10,505 nucleotides of DNA from Flavimaricola sp. (GCA_023300365.1 JALZWD010000131.1:1-10505), one strand, 5' to 3'. Positions 1 to 6,799 are shown, counted from the stretch's first letter. A program made the numbers and translations. Notes: a model not told the origin generated them from the letters alone.

Positions 1-66
1 CTCTTGCCCGCCTTTGCACTAGCGCGCCAAATCGAGCTGGCAGTACGGCCTGCAAGGTCCAATATT
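1..66. other. window edge, no gene assigned
   Basis: These 66 bases lie downstream of the minus-strand solute-binding protein gene. On the plus strand, frame 1 stays open from the edge to a TAG at 79-81 and could be the last 26 codons of a gene entering from the left. A second plus frame is also open over this short span, so the signal is not discriminating. I see no hairpin or T-tract acting as a clear terminator for the minus-strand operon. No gene is called. Confidence 0.3.
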
Positions 67-1086
67 TTATTCGTTTTGTAGAATTGACCCTGTCCAATTG
101 CGCAGAAATGTCTCGCGGCGAAGTTGATCGAGGAAAACAAGCAGACCCGGTCCAAGGCGGATAGTGCGCAGCGGCGTTTGGTCAGCACCGTCTACAACAG
201 GGGGAAGTCCGACATTTCGCAAAATTGGTTTGGCTCTAGCCGAGAGCAAAAAGTCGATCATATCGCCCGCGATCTGAGGGTTTTCAGAGTTTTTCGGGAT
301 TAAGACCGTGCGCATCATCACACTGATGTAGTCGTCCATCTCAATAATCATTAGGCCAGGTGTTTCTGCCACGCGCGCACGAGCGTATGAGCCCAAAACG
401 TTGTAGGCAACGGCTAAATGGCCGTTAACAACATCGGAAATCATCTCATTGGAGCAACAGTAAAGTTGTGCATTCAACCCTCCCATCACCTCAGTAAGTT
501 GCCAATAAGTTTCGGTGTTCCGGGCGTCTTGGGTCGCAAATAAATATCCCAAACCTGATGTGCGCGCGTCATATGTCCCAATTTGTTGTTCGAACGCCGA
601 CGGGTTTGAGCGCATTAAGCTGATGAGATCGCGGCGGTTTTGCGGGATTTCCATTCCTGCAAAGGCGTCTTTGGAGATGACCAAAACTGCAGGCTCGGCC
701 GTAAACCCAAATACCTCATCACGCCAATTCGCCCAATCGGGCAGTGCGTCGACCTCGGGTGAGCGGTGAACTTGGGCAAACCCATCGTTGGCAAGCTTTA
801 TTTGGAGGTCCATTGCTGACGAAATCACAAGATCATAGTCAATGGCATCTTGGTGAATGGCTTGCATGACTTGTGTGCTGCTCGCGACGTCATAAAGAAT
901 TTCGACGCCTATGTTTTCGATTTGGAAAGCTTCAATTAAGGGTTCGAAAATTTCGATATCGGCAGTTGATAGAATGCGCAGTGAGTGACGTACTGGATTG
1001 GCCGCATATGTGCGGGTCGCCTCGATTTCAAAGGCTGTGGCGCTTGTGCCGAGGCTTAAGCAGAGGGCAAGTAAAGCGAGACGCAT
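67..1086 (-). CDS. Periplasmic solute-binding protein, AfuA-like (ABC/Fe3+ class), partner of the adjacent two-component system
   Basis: The product is a 339-residue exported protein. Residues 1-18 form a classical signal peptide (MR, a Leu/Ala-rich core, then ATA before F19). The mature part has the two-lobed solute-binding layout of family 1 / COG1840 (AfuA/FbpA-like), with an early beta strand (LRILSTADIEIFEPLIEAF, about 36-54), a central AYNVLGSYAR-type segment (about 227-236) and a late AKPILRNVGLPPV region. The ATG at 1084-1086 lies inside the 3' end of the histidine kinase gene, with a 31-nt overlap, so it is probably translationally coupled to it. No ABC permease or ATPase gene is visible nearby. 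By analogy with PgtC of the PgtABC regulatory set and with binding proteins that talk to TctE-type kinases, I infer that it presents a ligand to the kinase rather than feeding a transporter. Adjacent cysteines occur at 210-211. The family is fairly sure; the sensory role and the ligand are inferred or unknown. Confidence 0.8.
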   Translation of the reverse strand: MRLALLALCLSLGTSATAFEIEATRTYAANPVRHSLRILSTADIEIFEPLIEAFQIENIGVEILYDVASSTQVMQAIHQDAIDYDLVISSAMDLQIKLANDGFAQVHRSPEVDALPDWANWRDEVFGFTAEPAVLVISKDAFAGMEIPQNRRDLISLMRSNPSAFEQQIGTYDARTSGLGYLFATQDARNTETYWQLTEVMGGLNAQLYCCSNEMISDVVNGHLAVAYNVLGSYARARVAETPGLMIIEMDDYISVMMRTVLIPKNSENPQIAGDMIDFLLSARAKPILRNVGLPPVVDGADQTPLRTIRLGPGLLVFLDQLRRETFLRNWTGSILQNE

Positions 1087-2423
1087 GCGCCAGTCCTTTC
1101 GGGGTTTGGGCCTAGAAAAAGTGTGCCGTCATGCGCGCGAACTACATCCGCAACAATTGTTAGGCCAAGCCCCGAACCCAGGACACTGCCGACATTTGCG
1201 CCGCGCTCAAAGCGCCCTGTAAGCGCGTCAACATCAGTGTCACCAAAGCCGCGGCCCTGATCTATGATGGTGAGAATATGTTGTTTGCCATCCTCGAGAG
1301 TAACGCTGATCTCGGTGTCGGACGGAGAATATTTTATCGCATTGTCGAGGATGTTGTGGAGGGCATTTTGCAACAATATCGGATCGGCCATCGCTCTTAC
1401 AGGCGGATCAGATGACGTGAAACGAATTCGAATGTCTTTGAGGTCAGCAGTTGGAGTGAGGCGGTCGCAGACATCGCCTATTAAGGCTGCGAGGTCGATC
1501 TGCTCAGGCTCCATTTTATCCGTGCGAAGCGTGACCATCGCATGATCGAGAAGTTGCCCGGCGGAACGTGAGCTTTCGTCGAGAGCACGGATCATTTGGC
1601 GCACGGCGGTTCTATTGTCGTCTTTTTCCATGTTGCGGTGGATCAATTCGGCCTGTGTGCGGACAGTGGCGAGTGGTGTTCGCACACGGTGGGCAGCTTC
1701 GGTGATTAGGTCTTCGGATCTGGCAAGGGCAGATCTTAGACGATGGATAAAGCTGTTAAGACCGTCGACAAGGGGGACAAGCTCGGATGTTGTTGCGGCT
1801 TTTACTGGGCGTAAGTCGTTTGGGCCGCGGCGGGAGATAGCGCTAGTCAGCCGTTGCAGAGGGGCAATAGCGGTTTGTGCCGCCAGCAAGCTTAGGGTGA
1901 CTGCGACGGCAAAGAATGCGGCGCCAATGGTGGTGGCGGTTCGAGTAATCTCGCTCGAGATTGTGGCCAACCCGTCTTGGGTTTGGCCCACTGTAATTGT
2001 TACTAGTTTTGATGCGCCTGCTGCACTTAAAGAACGCGTAAGTGTTGCAAAGCGTACTTCGTCGCCGCGGTAGTTTTGTGTTGCGAATTGAGTGCTATCT
2101 GAGGCGCTACGTGTTCTGGGAAGGTCGGCGTATCCTGTGAGAATGGTTTCTCCTGAAAGCACGCTGTAGAATACGCGATCCTGCCCGGCTGAGCTTAGCA
2201 TTGAGAGGGCGGAGTAGGGCAACTCTAACCGGATTTCACCGCCTTCGGAATAGAGCGCATCTGCGATTGAGGTTGCCGAGGCCGTCAAGATACTGTCTTG
2301 CGTGTCGGCGGCGGCCTGTTCTGCTACCGAACGAATAGAAAAGAACAGCGCGATCGCGAGAAATGCAGCAACGGCGGCTAGCTGCAGAAATAGGCGCCGC
2401 CGAATGGACCCAATTGCTGTCAC
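1056..2423 (-). CDS. tctE: Sensor histidine kinase, TctE-like
   Basis: A 455-residue inner-membrane kinase that autophosphorylates on histidine and passes phosphate to the neighbouring response regulator. One transmembrane helix lies at about 12-30. A periplasmic sensor segment of about 130 residues follows, then a second helix at about 164-185. Next come a HAMP-like linker with a TIAPLQRL-type start near 185, a dimerisation/phosphoacceptor box with H245 in AAHRVRTPLATVR, an N box at 353-361 (NALHNILDN), a G1 box at 388-394 (DQGRGFG) and a G2 box at 416-421 (GSGLGL). The H box lacks Glu after His, as is usual in the TctE branch. The start is a GTG at 2421-2423 that overlaps the response regulator stop (GTGA), which implies coupled translation. 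Downstream it overlaps the solute-binding protein gene by 31 nt. The kinase assignment is firm. The TctE name rests on its architecture and on the divergent tctCBA genes. The stimulus is unknown. Confidence 0.9.
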   Translation of the reverse strand: MTAIGSIRRRLFLQLAAVAAFLAIALFFSIRSVAEQAAADTQDSILTASATSIADALYSEGGEIRLELPYSALSMLSSAGQDRVFYSVLSGETILTGYADLPRTRSASDSTQFATQNYRGDEVRFATLTRSLSAAGASKLVTITVGQTQDGLATISSEITRTATTIGAAFFAVAVTLSLLAAQTAIAPLQRLTSAISRRGPNDLRPVKAATTSELVPLVDGLNSFIHRLRSALARSEDLITEAAHRVRTPLATVRTQAELIHRNMEKDDNRTAVRQMIRALDESSRSAGQLLDHAMVTLRTDKMEPEQIDLAALIGDVCDRLTPTADLKDIRIRFTSSDPPVRAMADPILLQNALHNILDNAIKYSPSDTEISVTLEDGKQHILTIIDQGRGFGDTDVDALTGRFERGANVGSVLGSGLGLTIVADVVRAHDGTLFLGPNPERTGACVSLYLPSA

Positions 2424-3085
2424 CGTTCCACCATCCGGTATCCAAGCCCACGAACGGTTTCAATGGCAGCACCGGAGCCTTCCAGTTTCTTTCGTATCCG
2501 TCCGACATAAACTTCGATCGCGTTTTCGCTGACGTCTTCGGAAAACGAAAATAGCCGATCTAATAAGTGCGTTTTGGAAAAGATTTGGGCTGGCGCGCTA
2601 AAAAAAACCTCAAGTAGGCGAATCTCTTTGTTGCGCAAAGTTTTGTCCTGGCCTGCGACGGTGAGAGCGCCGGTAGACGAATCGAAAATAACGTTGGCAA
2701 AGGTCTTTGCATTGCCTGCAGCCCCTCCGCGACGTCGTAAAACGGCGCGGCATCGTGCTTCGAGCTCAGAAAAGTCAAATGGTTTTACAATGTAATCGTC
2801 TGCCCCAAGGTCTAGTAATCCCACGCGGTCGGAGACTTCGGAGCGCGCCGTGAGCACTATAACTGGGGCCTGATCGGCCGCGTTGCGGCGATGTTTCAAG
2901 AAGCTGCGTCCATCGCCATCGGGTAGCATAATATCGAGCAATATCAAATCGTAAGAGACCGTCTTTATAGCGTCTCTAGCCGCTTCCAGTAGCATCACGT
3001 GATCAACGACATGGCCATCAAGGGCAAACCTTTGACTGAGGGCCGAACCAAGCTGCTGGTTGTCTTCGATTAACAGAAATCTCAA
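2420..3085 (-). CDS. tctD: OmpR-family response regulator, TctD-like
   Basis: A cytoplasmic DNA-binding regulator of 221 residues from the proposed TTG start. The receiver domain (about 1-115) has the acidic pair E7/D8, the phosphoacceptor D51 (ILLDIMLPDGDG), T79 (VLTAR) and K101 (VKPFDF). The winged-helix effector domain (about 124-221) ends in ETVRGLGYRMVER, typical of OmpR/PhoB proteins. The frame stays open upstream to an ATG at 3188-3190, but that would add 35 residues with no domain character, cover the divergent regulatory region and overlap tctC. Starting at TTG 3083-3085 gives MRFLLIEDN, the standard family beginning, with a weak GGA-type ribosome site 7 nt upstream. It is the first gene of the kinase/binding-protein operon. 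By analogy with Salmonella TctD it should activate the divergent tctCBA operon. The family is certain, the start likely, the target inferred. Confidence 0.87.
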   Translation of the reverse strand: MRFLLIEDNQQLGSALSQRFALDGHVVDHVMLLEAARDAIKTVSYDLILLDIMLPDGDGRSFLKHRRNAADQAPVIVLTARSEVSDRVGLLDLGADDYIVKPFDFSELEARCRAVLRRRGGAAGNAKTFANVIFDSSTGALTVAGQDKTLRNKEIRLLEVFFSAPAQIFSKTHLLDRLFSFSEDVSENAIEVYVGRIRKKLEGSGAAIETVRGLGYRMVER

Positions 3086-3100
3086 TTTGGCATTCCGTGA

Positions 3101-3122
3101 TGACAGGTTAATGTCAGGTTGA
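3101..3122 (+). promoter_or_regulatory. Candidate response-regulator binding site (11-bp tandem repeat)
   Basis: Two direct copies, TGACAGGTTAA (3101-3111) and TGTCAGGTTGA (3112-3122), match at 9 of 11 positions and are exactly one helical turn apart. A 7-bp core repeated with a 4-bp spacer is the classical geometry of OmpR/PhoB-type operators. It sits between the divergent tctD and tctC starts, 59 bp upstream of the tctC ATG, so it is placed to activate tctCBA. It is directly visible as a repeat; recognition by the neighbouring regulator is inferred. Confidence 0.6.
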
Positions 3123-3135
3123 TCGGTTTCGATCA
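3120..3135. repeat. Short palindrome in the divergent tctD-tctC region
   Basis: TGATCG (3120-3125) and CGATCA (3130-3135) form a perfect 6-bp inverted repeat around a 4-bp centre. It abuts and slightly overlaps the tandem repeat, in the region where a tctC -10 element would be expected. It could be a second operator for a dimeric regulator or chance. No clear -10 hexamer for tctC is visible here. Confidence 0.35.
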
Positions 3136-3136
3136 C

Positions 3137-3166
3137 AACATGGTCGGGCAATGACCCGGCTGTCAA
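3137..3166 (-). promoter_or_regulatory. Candidate promoter of the tctDE/solute-binding-protein operon
   Basis: On the minus strand a perfect -35 hexamer TTGACA lies at 3166-3161. After 18 nt there is a modest -10, CATGTT, at 3142-3137 (3 of 6 matches). Initiation near 3130 would give a leader of about 45 nt before the TTG start. That leader would run through the 3101-3122 tandem repeat, so regulator binding there could reduce its own transcription. The -35 is convincing, the -10 is weak. Confidence 0.4.
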
Positions 3167-3168
3167 AT

Positions 3169-3174
3169 GGGAGG
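3169..3174 (+). promoter_or_regulatory. Ribosome binding site that fixes the tctC start
   Basis: GGGAGG lies 6 nt before the ATG at 3181. An in-frame ATG at 3151 exists upstream but has no such site and would put charged residues ahead of the signal peptide. The 3181 start is therefore preferred. Confidence 0.8.
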
Positions 3175-3180
3175 AAAAAA

Positions 3181-4149
3181 ATGACTTCACGTCTTCTTAA
3201 GGCGCTGGTTGCCAGTGCCGTTATGTCCGTGGGTGGCGTCACAGCCGCTAGCGCAAACGAGTGTATTGCTCCGGCCAATCCTGGCGGTGGCTGGGATTTC
3301 ACATGCCGGCAAATCGGCGCGATCATGTTTGAAATTGGTGCAGTTGATGGACCAATTCAGGTGACGAATATGGCCGGTGCGGGTGGTGGCTTAGCCTACA
3401 GCCACGTCGTTACCGAGCGTGGCGACGACGCCGAACTTATCGTTGCGGCGTCTTCGGCTACGACCACACGTTTGGCACAGAATGCATACGCAGGTATGAC
3501 CGCTGATCAGGTGCGTTTTGTCGGTGCAATTGGTGCTGATCCTGGCGTAATTGTTGTTGGTGCAGATAGCCCCTACAACTCGCTAAACGAACTTATTGAT
3601 GCAATTATTGCAGACCCTGGTTCAGTAGCTTTTGCAGGCGGTTCTGCTGTTGGCGGTTTTGACCATCTCAAGCCTTTGATGATCCTGCAACGGGCCGGTT
3701 TTACCGATATCACGTCGGTGCGCTATATTGGGGTTGATGGTGGCGCTGATGCGATCACTCAAACTGTTGGCGGCTTTACCCAAGCAATGACGGGCGACAT
3801 GTCCGAAGTGGTAGGTTTTGTTCAGGCAGGCGAAGTGCGCGTTTTGGCTGTTTTGACAGAAGAGCGCGTGCCGGGATTTGAAGACATTCCAACAGCTGTT
3901 GAACAGGGCTACGATGTGGTTGCTGTAAACTGGCGTGGACTATACGTGCCTGCTGATGTCAGCGATGCTACGTTCAACACTTGGGCTGATCGTCTTCAGG
4001 CCGTTGCCGACAGTGATCAGTGGGCTGAAGCTATGGCTGCAAATGGCTTGGCACCGTTCACATTGGTTGGTGCGGACTTCCAAGGATATGTTGATGGTCT
4101 AGTTGCCGAAATCAACACGCTTTCCAAAGAAATCGGAGTGATCGAGTAA
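3181..4149 (+). CDS. tctC: TTT-family periplasmic substrate-binding protein TctC (Bug family)
   Basis: A 322-residue secreted protein that captures the substrate for the TctABC secondary importer. Residues 1-25 are a signal peptide ending ASA before N26. Directly after it comes the Bug/TctC hallmark APANPGGGWD (about 30-39), followed by the alternating-strand core with GAGGGLAYSHV and a central GGSAVGGFDHL segment (about 156-166). Length matches the family. A strong GGGAGG site precedes the ATG. It is first in an operon with tctB (1-nt TAATG overlap) and tctA, and divergent from the tctD-like regulator that probably controls it. Members of this family bind citrate and other carboxylates, and also unrelated small molecules, so citrate specificity is not implied. 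The family call is very secure, the ligand unknown. Confidence 0.93.
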   Translation: MTSRLLKALVASAVMSVGGVTAASANECIAPANPGGGWDFTCRQIGAIMFEIGAVDGPIQVTNMAGAGGGLAYSHVVTERGDDAELIVAASSATTTRLAQNAYAGMTADQVRFVGAIGADPGVIVVGADSPYNSLNELIDAIIADPGSVAFAGGSAVGGFDHLKPLMILQRAGFTDITSVRYIGVDGGADAITQTVGGFTQAMTGDMSEVVGFVQAGEVRVLAVLTEERVPGFEDIPTAVEQGYDVVAVNWRGLYVPADVSDATFNTWADRLQAVADSDQWAEAMAANGLAPFTLVGADFQGYVDGLVAEINTLSKEIGVIE

Positions 4150-4691
4150 TGGCCTCAGACCGTATCTTCGGTCTGGTCATGCTCTTTGCGGCGGCGGGGT
4201 ATATCTTCGCCGCCCAGCAGGCTCAGTCCGGCTTTATGTCCGATCCGATTGGGCCACGCGCCTTTCCCACGTTGATTGGGGTGGTTGCTGCAATTTGCTC
4301 TCTTTTCATGATTTTACGGCCCGATCCTGACCCTGATTGGCCGGCCTTTCGCACACTTTTGTCGATCGCCTTCGCAGTCGTGGTTTTGATTGCATATGCT
4401 TATAGTTTAAAGCCGCTTGGCTTTATCATCCCGACAATGTTTGCTGCGGGTTTGCTGAGTTATCAGTTGTCTGAACGGCCGCTTGCCGCCGTTTTGGCCG
4501 GTATTGGTTTGGCGCTGGGGTTGTTCATTCTTTTTAAGTTTGTCCTCGATCTCGGTCTTGTTGGCATCTCGGAAAAAGCAAGTCCCTATGTGCCGTTTCT
4601 CCAGCCCATGATTGATGTTGTGGGAAGCTTCTTCGGATGGCTTGGCAGCTTACTCCCCGATTTTCGGCCCGCTCGTGCAGGAGACACCTAA
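4149..4691 (+). CDS. tctB: TTT-family small membrane subunit TctB
   Basis: A 180-residue integral membrane protein, the small poorly conserved subunit of the tripartite tricarboxylate transporter. Hydrophobic segments are visible at about 4-22, 36-55, 66-85, 89-105 and 110-132, separated by short polar loops. The GPRAFPTLIG stretch near residue 34 resembles the family's conserved N-terminal region. The ATG shares one base with the tctC stop (TAATG), and GGAGTG lies 8 nt upstream inside the tctC tail. It is joined to tctA by a second TAATG junction. The C-terminal tail after residue 145 carries another amphipathic or hydrophobic stretch of unclear role. The assignment rests mainly on size, hydrophobicity and position between tctC and tctA, which is the invariant family order. 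Confidence 0.9.
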   Translation: MASDRIFGLVMLFAAAGYIFAAQQAQSGFMSDPIGPRAFPTLIGVVAAICSLFMILRPDPDPDWPAFRTLLSIAFAVVVLIAYAYSLKPLGFIIPTMFAAGLLSYQLSERPLAAVLAGIGLALGLFILFKFVLDLGLVGISEKASPYVPFLQPMIDVVGSFFGWLGSLLPDFRPARAGDT

Positions 4692-6196
4692 TGGATATTA
4701 TCTCGAATCTCGCGCTTGGTTTTTCCGTCGCACTCTCGCCTTTTACTCTTGGTTTGGCTGTGATCGGCTGTTTCCTAGGTACGATCATCGGTGCATTGCC
4801 GGGACTTGGACCGTCCAATGGCGTGGCGATTTTGATCCCGATTACATTCACGATGGGTTTGGACGCGACCTCGGCGCTCGTTTTAATGACGGCGGTCTAC
4901 TACGGCGCAATGTATGGTGGGCGTATCAGTTCAATTTTGCTCAATATACCAGGTGATGAGCCTGCACTTATGACCACGCTAGATGGGTATCCAATGGCCA
5001 AACAGGGCCGGGCAGGCGATGCACTTGTGCTTTCTGGCGTGGCCTCTTTTGTCGGTGCATTGTTCGCAACCATTGGTTTGATCCTACTTGCGCCGTTCCT
5101 TGCGCGTTTGGCCTATCAGTTTGGCCCTGCTGAGTATTTTGCGCTTTATCTGTTGGCGTTTTGTACGCTCGGAGGCATGGCTTCAAACAACCAAGCCAAG
5201 GCGGCAATGGCATCTTGTCTTGGTCTGGCTATCGCGATGATCGGTGTAGATGACAACTCAGGTCTGCCGCGGCTTACAGGGGGGAACTTACACCTGTATG
5301 ACGGGATCGACTTTCTGGTTGCGATCGTAGGGCTTTTTGCCGTTGCGGAAGTTTTCTTTTTTCTCGAAGGCCACGGACGTGGTTCATCGATCGGCGTGAA
5401 GCTTGAGAAAGTGCGGATCCCTTGGGCCGATATCGTTGCGACCAAATGGACTATGCTCCGCGCCTCTGGCGTTGGCTTTGTTGCGGGTGTGTTGCCCGGG
5501 GCTGGGGCGTCGCTTGGCTCGTTTCTGGCCTATATGTCAGAAAAGTCCATCGCGGGTGAGAAGGGCGGATTTGGTACAGGTGTCGCCAAAGGTGTGGCTG
5601 CGCCGGAAGCAGGGAATAACTCGGCCGCGGGGGGGGCGTTGGTTCCGATGTTGACTCTGGGGGTGCCGGGCTCCGGGACAACAGCTGTGCTCTTGGCGTT
5701 GTTAATGACGCTCAATATCACACCAGGCCCGACGTTGTTCACAGACCGTCCCGAAGTGGTCTGGGGTCTCATAGCATCACTTTTGATCGCCAACGTCGTT
5801 CTTTTGTTAATGAACGTTCCGATGGTGAAGATTTTTGTGAAAATCTTGATGGTGCAACCGTGGATACTTCTTCCCGGCGTGACGATGATCTCCTTCGTCG
5901 GCATATACTCCCTTTCGGGCAGTTACTTTGACCTGTTGTTGATGATTGGTTTTGGTGTCTTGGGGTATGTACTGCGCAAACTTGATATTCCGACAGTGCC
6001 TGTGATCCTAGGTATTCTGCTCGGGGGCGAAATGGAGGGTGCAATCCGTAATGCCATGGTTTTGGGAAATGGTGATTGGACCTATCTTTTCTCGTCACCT
6101 ATTGCCGTTGGGCTCTGGATTGCGGCAATTGCGGGCTTTGTTGCGCCAATGTTCTTGCGCAATATCCTCGCCAGACCACAAGCAGTAGAAGACTAG
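4691..6196 (+). CDS. tctA: TTT-family large membrane subunit TctA
   Basis: A 501-residue polytopic inner-membrane permease, the translocating subunit that imports substrate delivered by TctC, driven by an ion gradient. It has about 11-12 hydrophobic segments. Two family signatures are clear: GALPGLGPSNG at 34-44 and its internal counterpart GVLPGAGASLG at 266-276, reflecting an old internal duplication. The conserved APEAGNNSAAGGALVPMLTLG region (304-324) and GVPGSGTTAVL (324-334) follow. The start at 4691 gives the usual family N-terminus, with AGGAG at 4679-4683 seven nt upstream and a TAATG overlap with the tctB stop. The frame is open further upstream to 4637, but that part lies inside tctB and has no membrane character. 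It is the last gene of the operon, with a candidate terminator just after. The identity is very secure. Confidence 0.95.
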   Translation: MDIISNLALGFSVALSPFTLGLAVIGCFLGTIIGALPGLGPSNGVAILIPITFTMGLDATSALVLMTAVYYGAMYGGRISSILLNIPGDEPALMTTLDGYPMAKQGRAGDALVLSGVASFVGALFATIGLILLAPFLARLAYQFGPAEYFALYLLAFCTLGGMASNNQAKAAMASCLGLAIAMIGVDDNSGLPRLTGGNLHLYDGIDFLVAIVGLFAVAEVFFFLEGHGRGSSIGVKLEKVRIPWADIVATKWTMLRASGVGFVAGVLPGAGASLGSFLAYMSEKSIAGEKGGFGTGVAKGVAAPEAGNNSAAGGALVPMLTLGVPGSGTTAVLLALLMTLNITPGPTLFTDRPEVVWGLIASLLIANVVLLLMNVPMVKIFVKILMVQPWILLPGVTMISFVGIYSLSGSYFDLLLMIGFGVLGYVLRKLDIPTVPVILGILLGGEMEGAIRNAMVLGNGDWTYLFSSPIAVGLWIAAIAGFVAPMFLRNILARPQAVED

Positions 6197-6202
6197 CGCA
6201 GG

Positions 6203-6799
6203 TTAAGATTGGGCCGCCGACCACGTTTCGAATTCGGCGGCCCGTTTGCGCTCAAGCTTGGAGCGCAGTTGTGCACTGAGTGTGATATCAAGCTGAGGAG
6301 ACACATTGACTTGGGGCAAGATGATTTCTTGCTTCAACCGTTGGCCTAGAAAATTAACGGCCTTATCGAATGCTTCGTAGCGGAATAGATGTGTGACGTT
6401 CATATCGCGTTTCGGGCCGCTTACGAATGTTGCCTGTGATCCAACGGCGGCAAACGGTGCGGGTTTTCCTTTGCAATATTCATCGACAAACTGTTCAAAG
6501 CTGAGACCTCGTGTGCTGTTTTCTTGTCCAGCAAGTGCGTCGCGATTGCGGTATCTGTACCAACTGCCAAGCCAATCAATTGGGTGGCGTACAATTGCCA
6601 TCGTCTCTAGTTGCTGCCCACCGGCCTTGCTGAAAAAGGGTTCAAGGAATCGCCCGTAACGGAACACTGGCGAGTGCTTGAGATGTGGGGGCTCACGCAA
6701 AATCATGCTGGCTCGTGGTGCTAGGGCCGTTTCGAGCGCGGTTGTGCCAGTTTTCGGCACAGCGAGTAAAACCAATTTTTCTTGCCAGAATACGAGCAT
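6203..6799 (-). CDS. Small PAPS-dependent-type sulfotransferase
   Basis: A 198-residue protein of the sulfotransferase fold, expected to move a sulfuryl group from PAPS to an acceptor. The 5'-phosphosulfate loop VPKTGTTALETAL is at about 14-26, right after the first beta strand. The 3'-phosphate motif IVRHPIDWLGSWYRYR is at about 69-84, with R71 and S79 as likely phosphate ligands. No signal peptide or membrane helix is seen, so it is probably cytoplasmic. It is shorter than typical sulfotransferases (250-300 residues), but the start is fixed by an in-frame TAA directly before the ATG and by AGAGGG at 6809-6804, and the end is an ordinary stop, so it looks complete. It converges on tctA (6 bp gap) and diverges from recA. 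It has no biosynthetic neighbour that would name the acceptor. The family is likely, the substrate unknown. Confidence 0.82.
   Translation of the reverse strand: MLVFWQEKLVLLAVPKTGTTALETALAPRASMILREPPHLKHSPVFRYGRFLEPFFSKAGGQQLETMAIVRHPIDWLGSWYRYRNRDALAGQENSTRGLSFEQFVDEYCKGKPAPFAAVGSQATFVSGPKRDMNVTHLFRYEAFDKAVNFLGQRLKQEIILPQVNVSPQLDITLSAQLRSKLERKRAAEFETWSAAQS
6211..6243 (+). terminator. Candidate intrinsic terminator of tctCBA, inside the opposing gene
   Basis: GGGCCGCCGA (6211-6220) and TCGGCGGCCC (6234-6243) form a perfect 10-bp GC-rich stem with a 13-nt loop, beginning 14 nt after the tctA stop. The downstream tail is only GTTTGCG, so the T-tract is weak. On the other strand it overlaps the last codons of the sulfotransferase gene, and the tail there (AATCTTAACC) is poorer. 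It best fits termination or 3'-end protection of the tct mRNA. Confidence 0.5.

Noticed and set aside
1..81. Plus-strand open frame from the window edge ending TAG at 79-81
   Set aside because: Only 26 codons are visible and another plus frame is also open over the same stretch, so a gene end cannot be supported.
1615..2073. Plus-strand 152-codon frame opposite the histidine kinase
   Set aside because: It is antisense to conserved kinase segments, with an Arg/Ser/Val-rich composition and no domain or ribosome site support.
3145..3158. CGGG-N6-CCCG inverted repeat upstream of tctC
   Set aside because: A 4-bp stem is too short to separate from chance in GC-balanced DNA.
3086..3190. 35-residue N-terminal extension of the response regulator from an upstream ATG
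   Set aside because: It has no receiver-domain character, covers the tandem repeat and the divergent promoter region, and overlaps the well-supported tctC start. The standard domain begins at TTG 3085.
4637..4690. Extended tctA start inside tctB
   Set aside because: The extra 18 residues are basic and non-hydrophobic, while the ATG at 4691 has a good ribosome site and a TAATG coupling with tctB.
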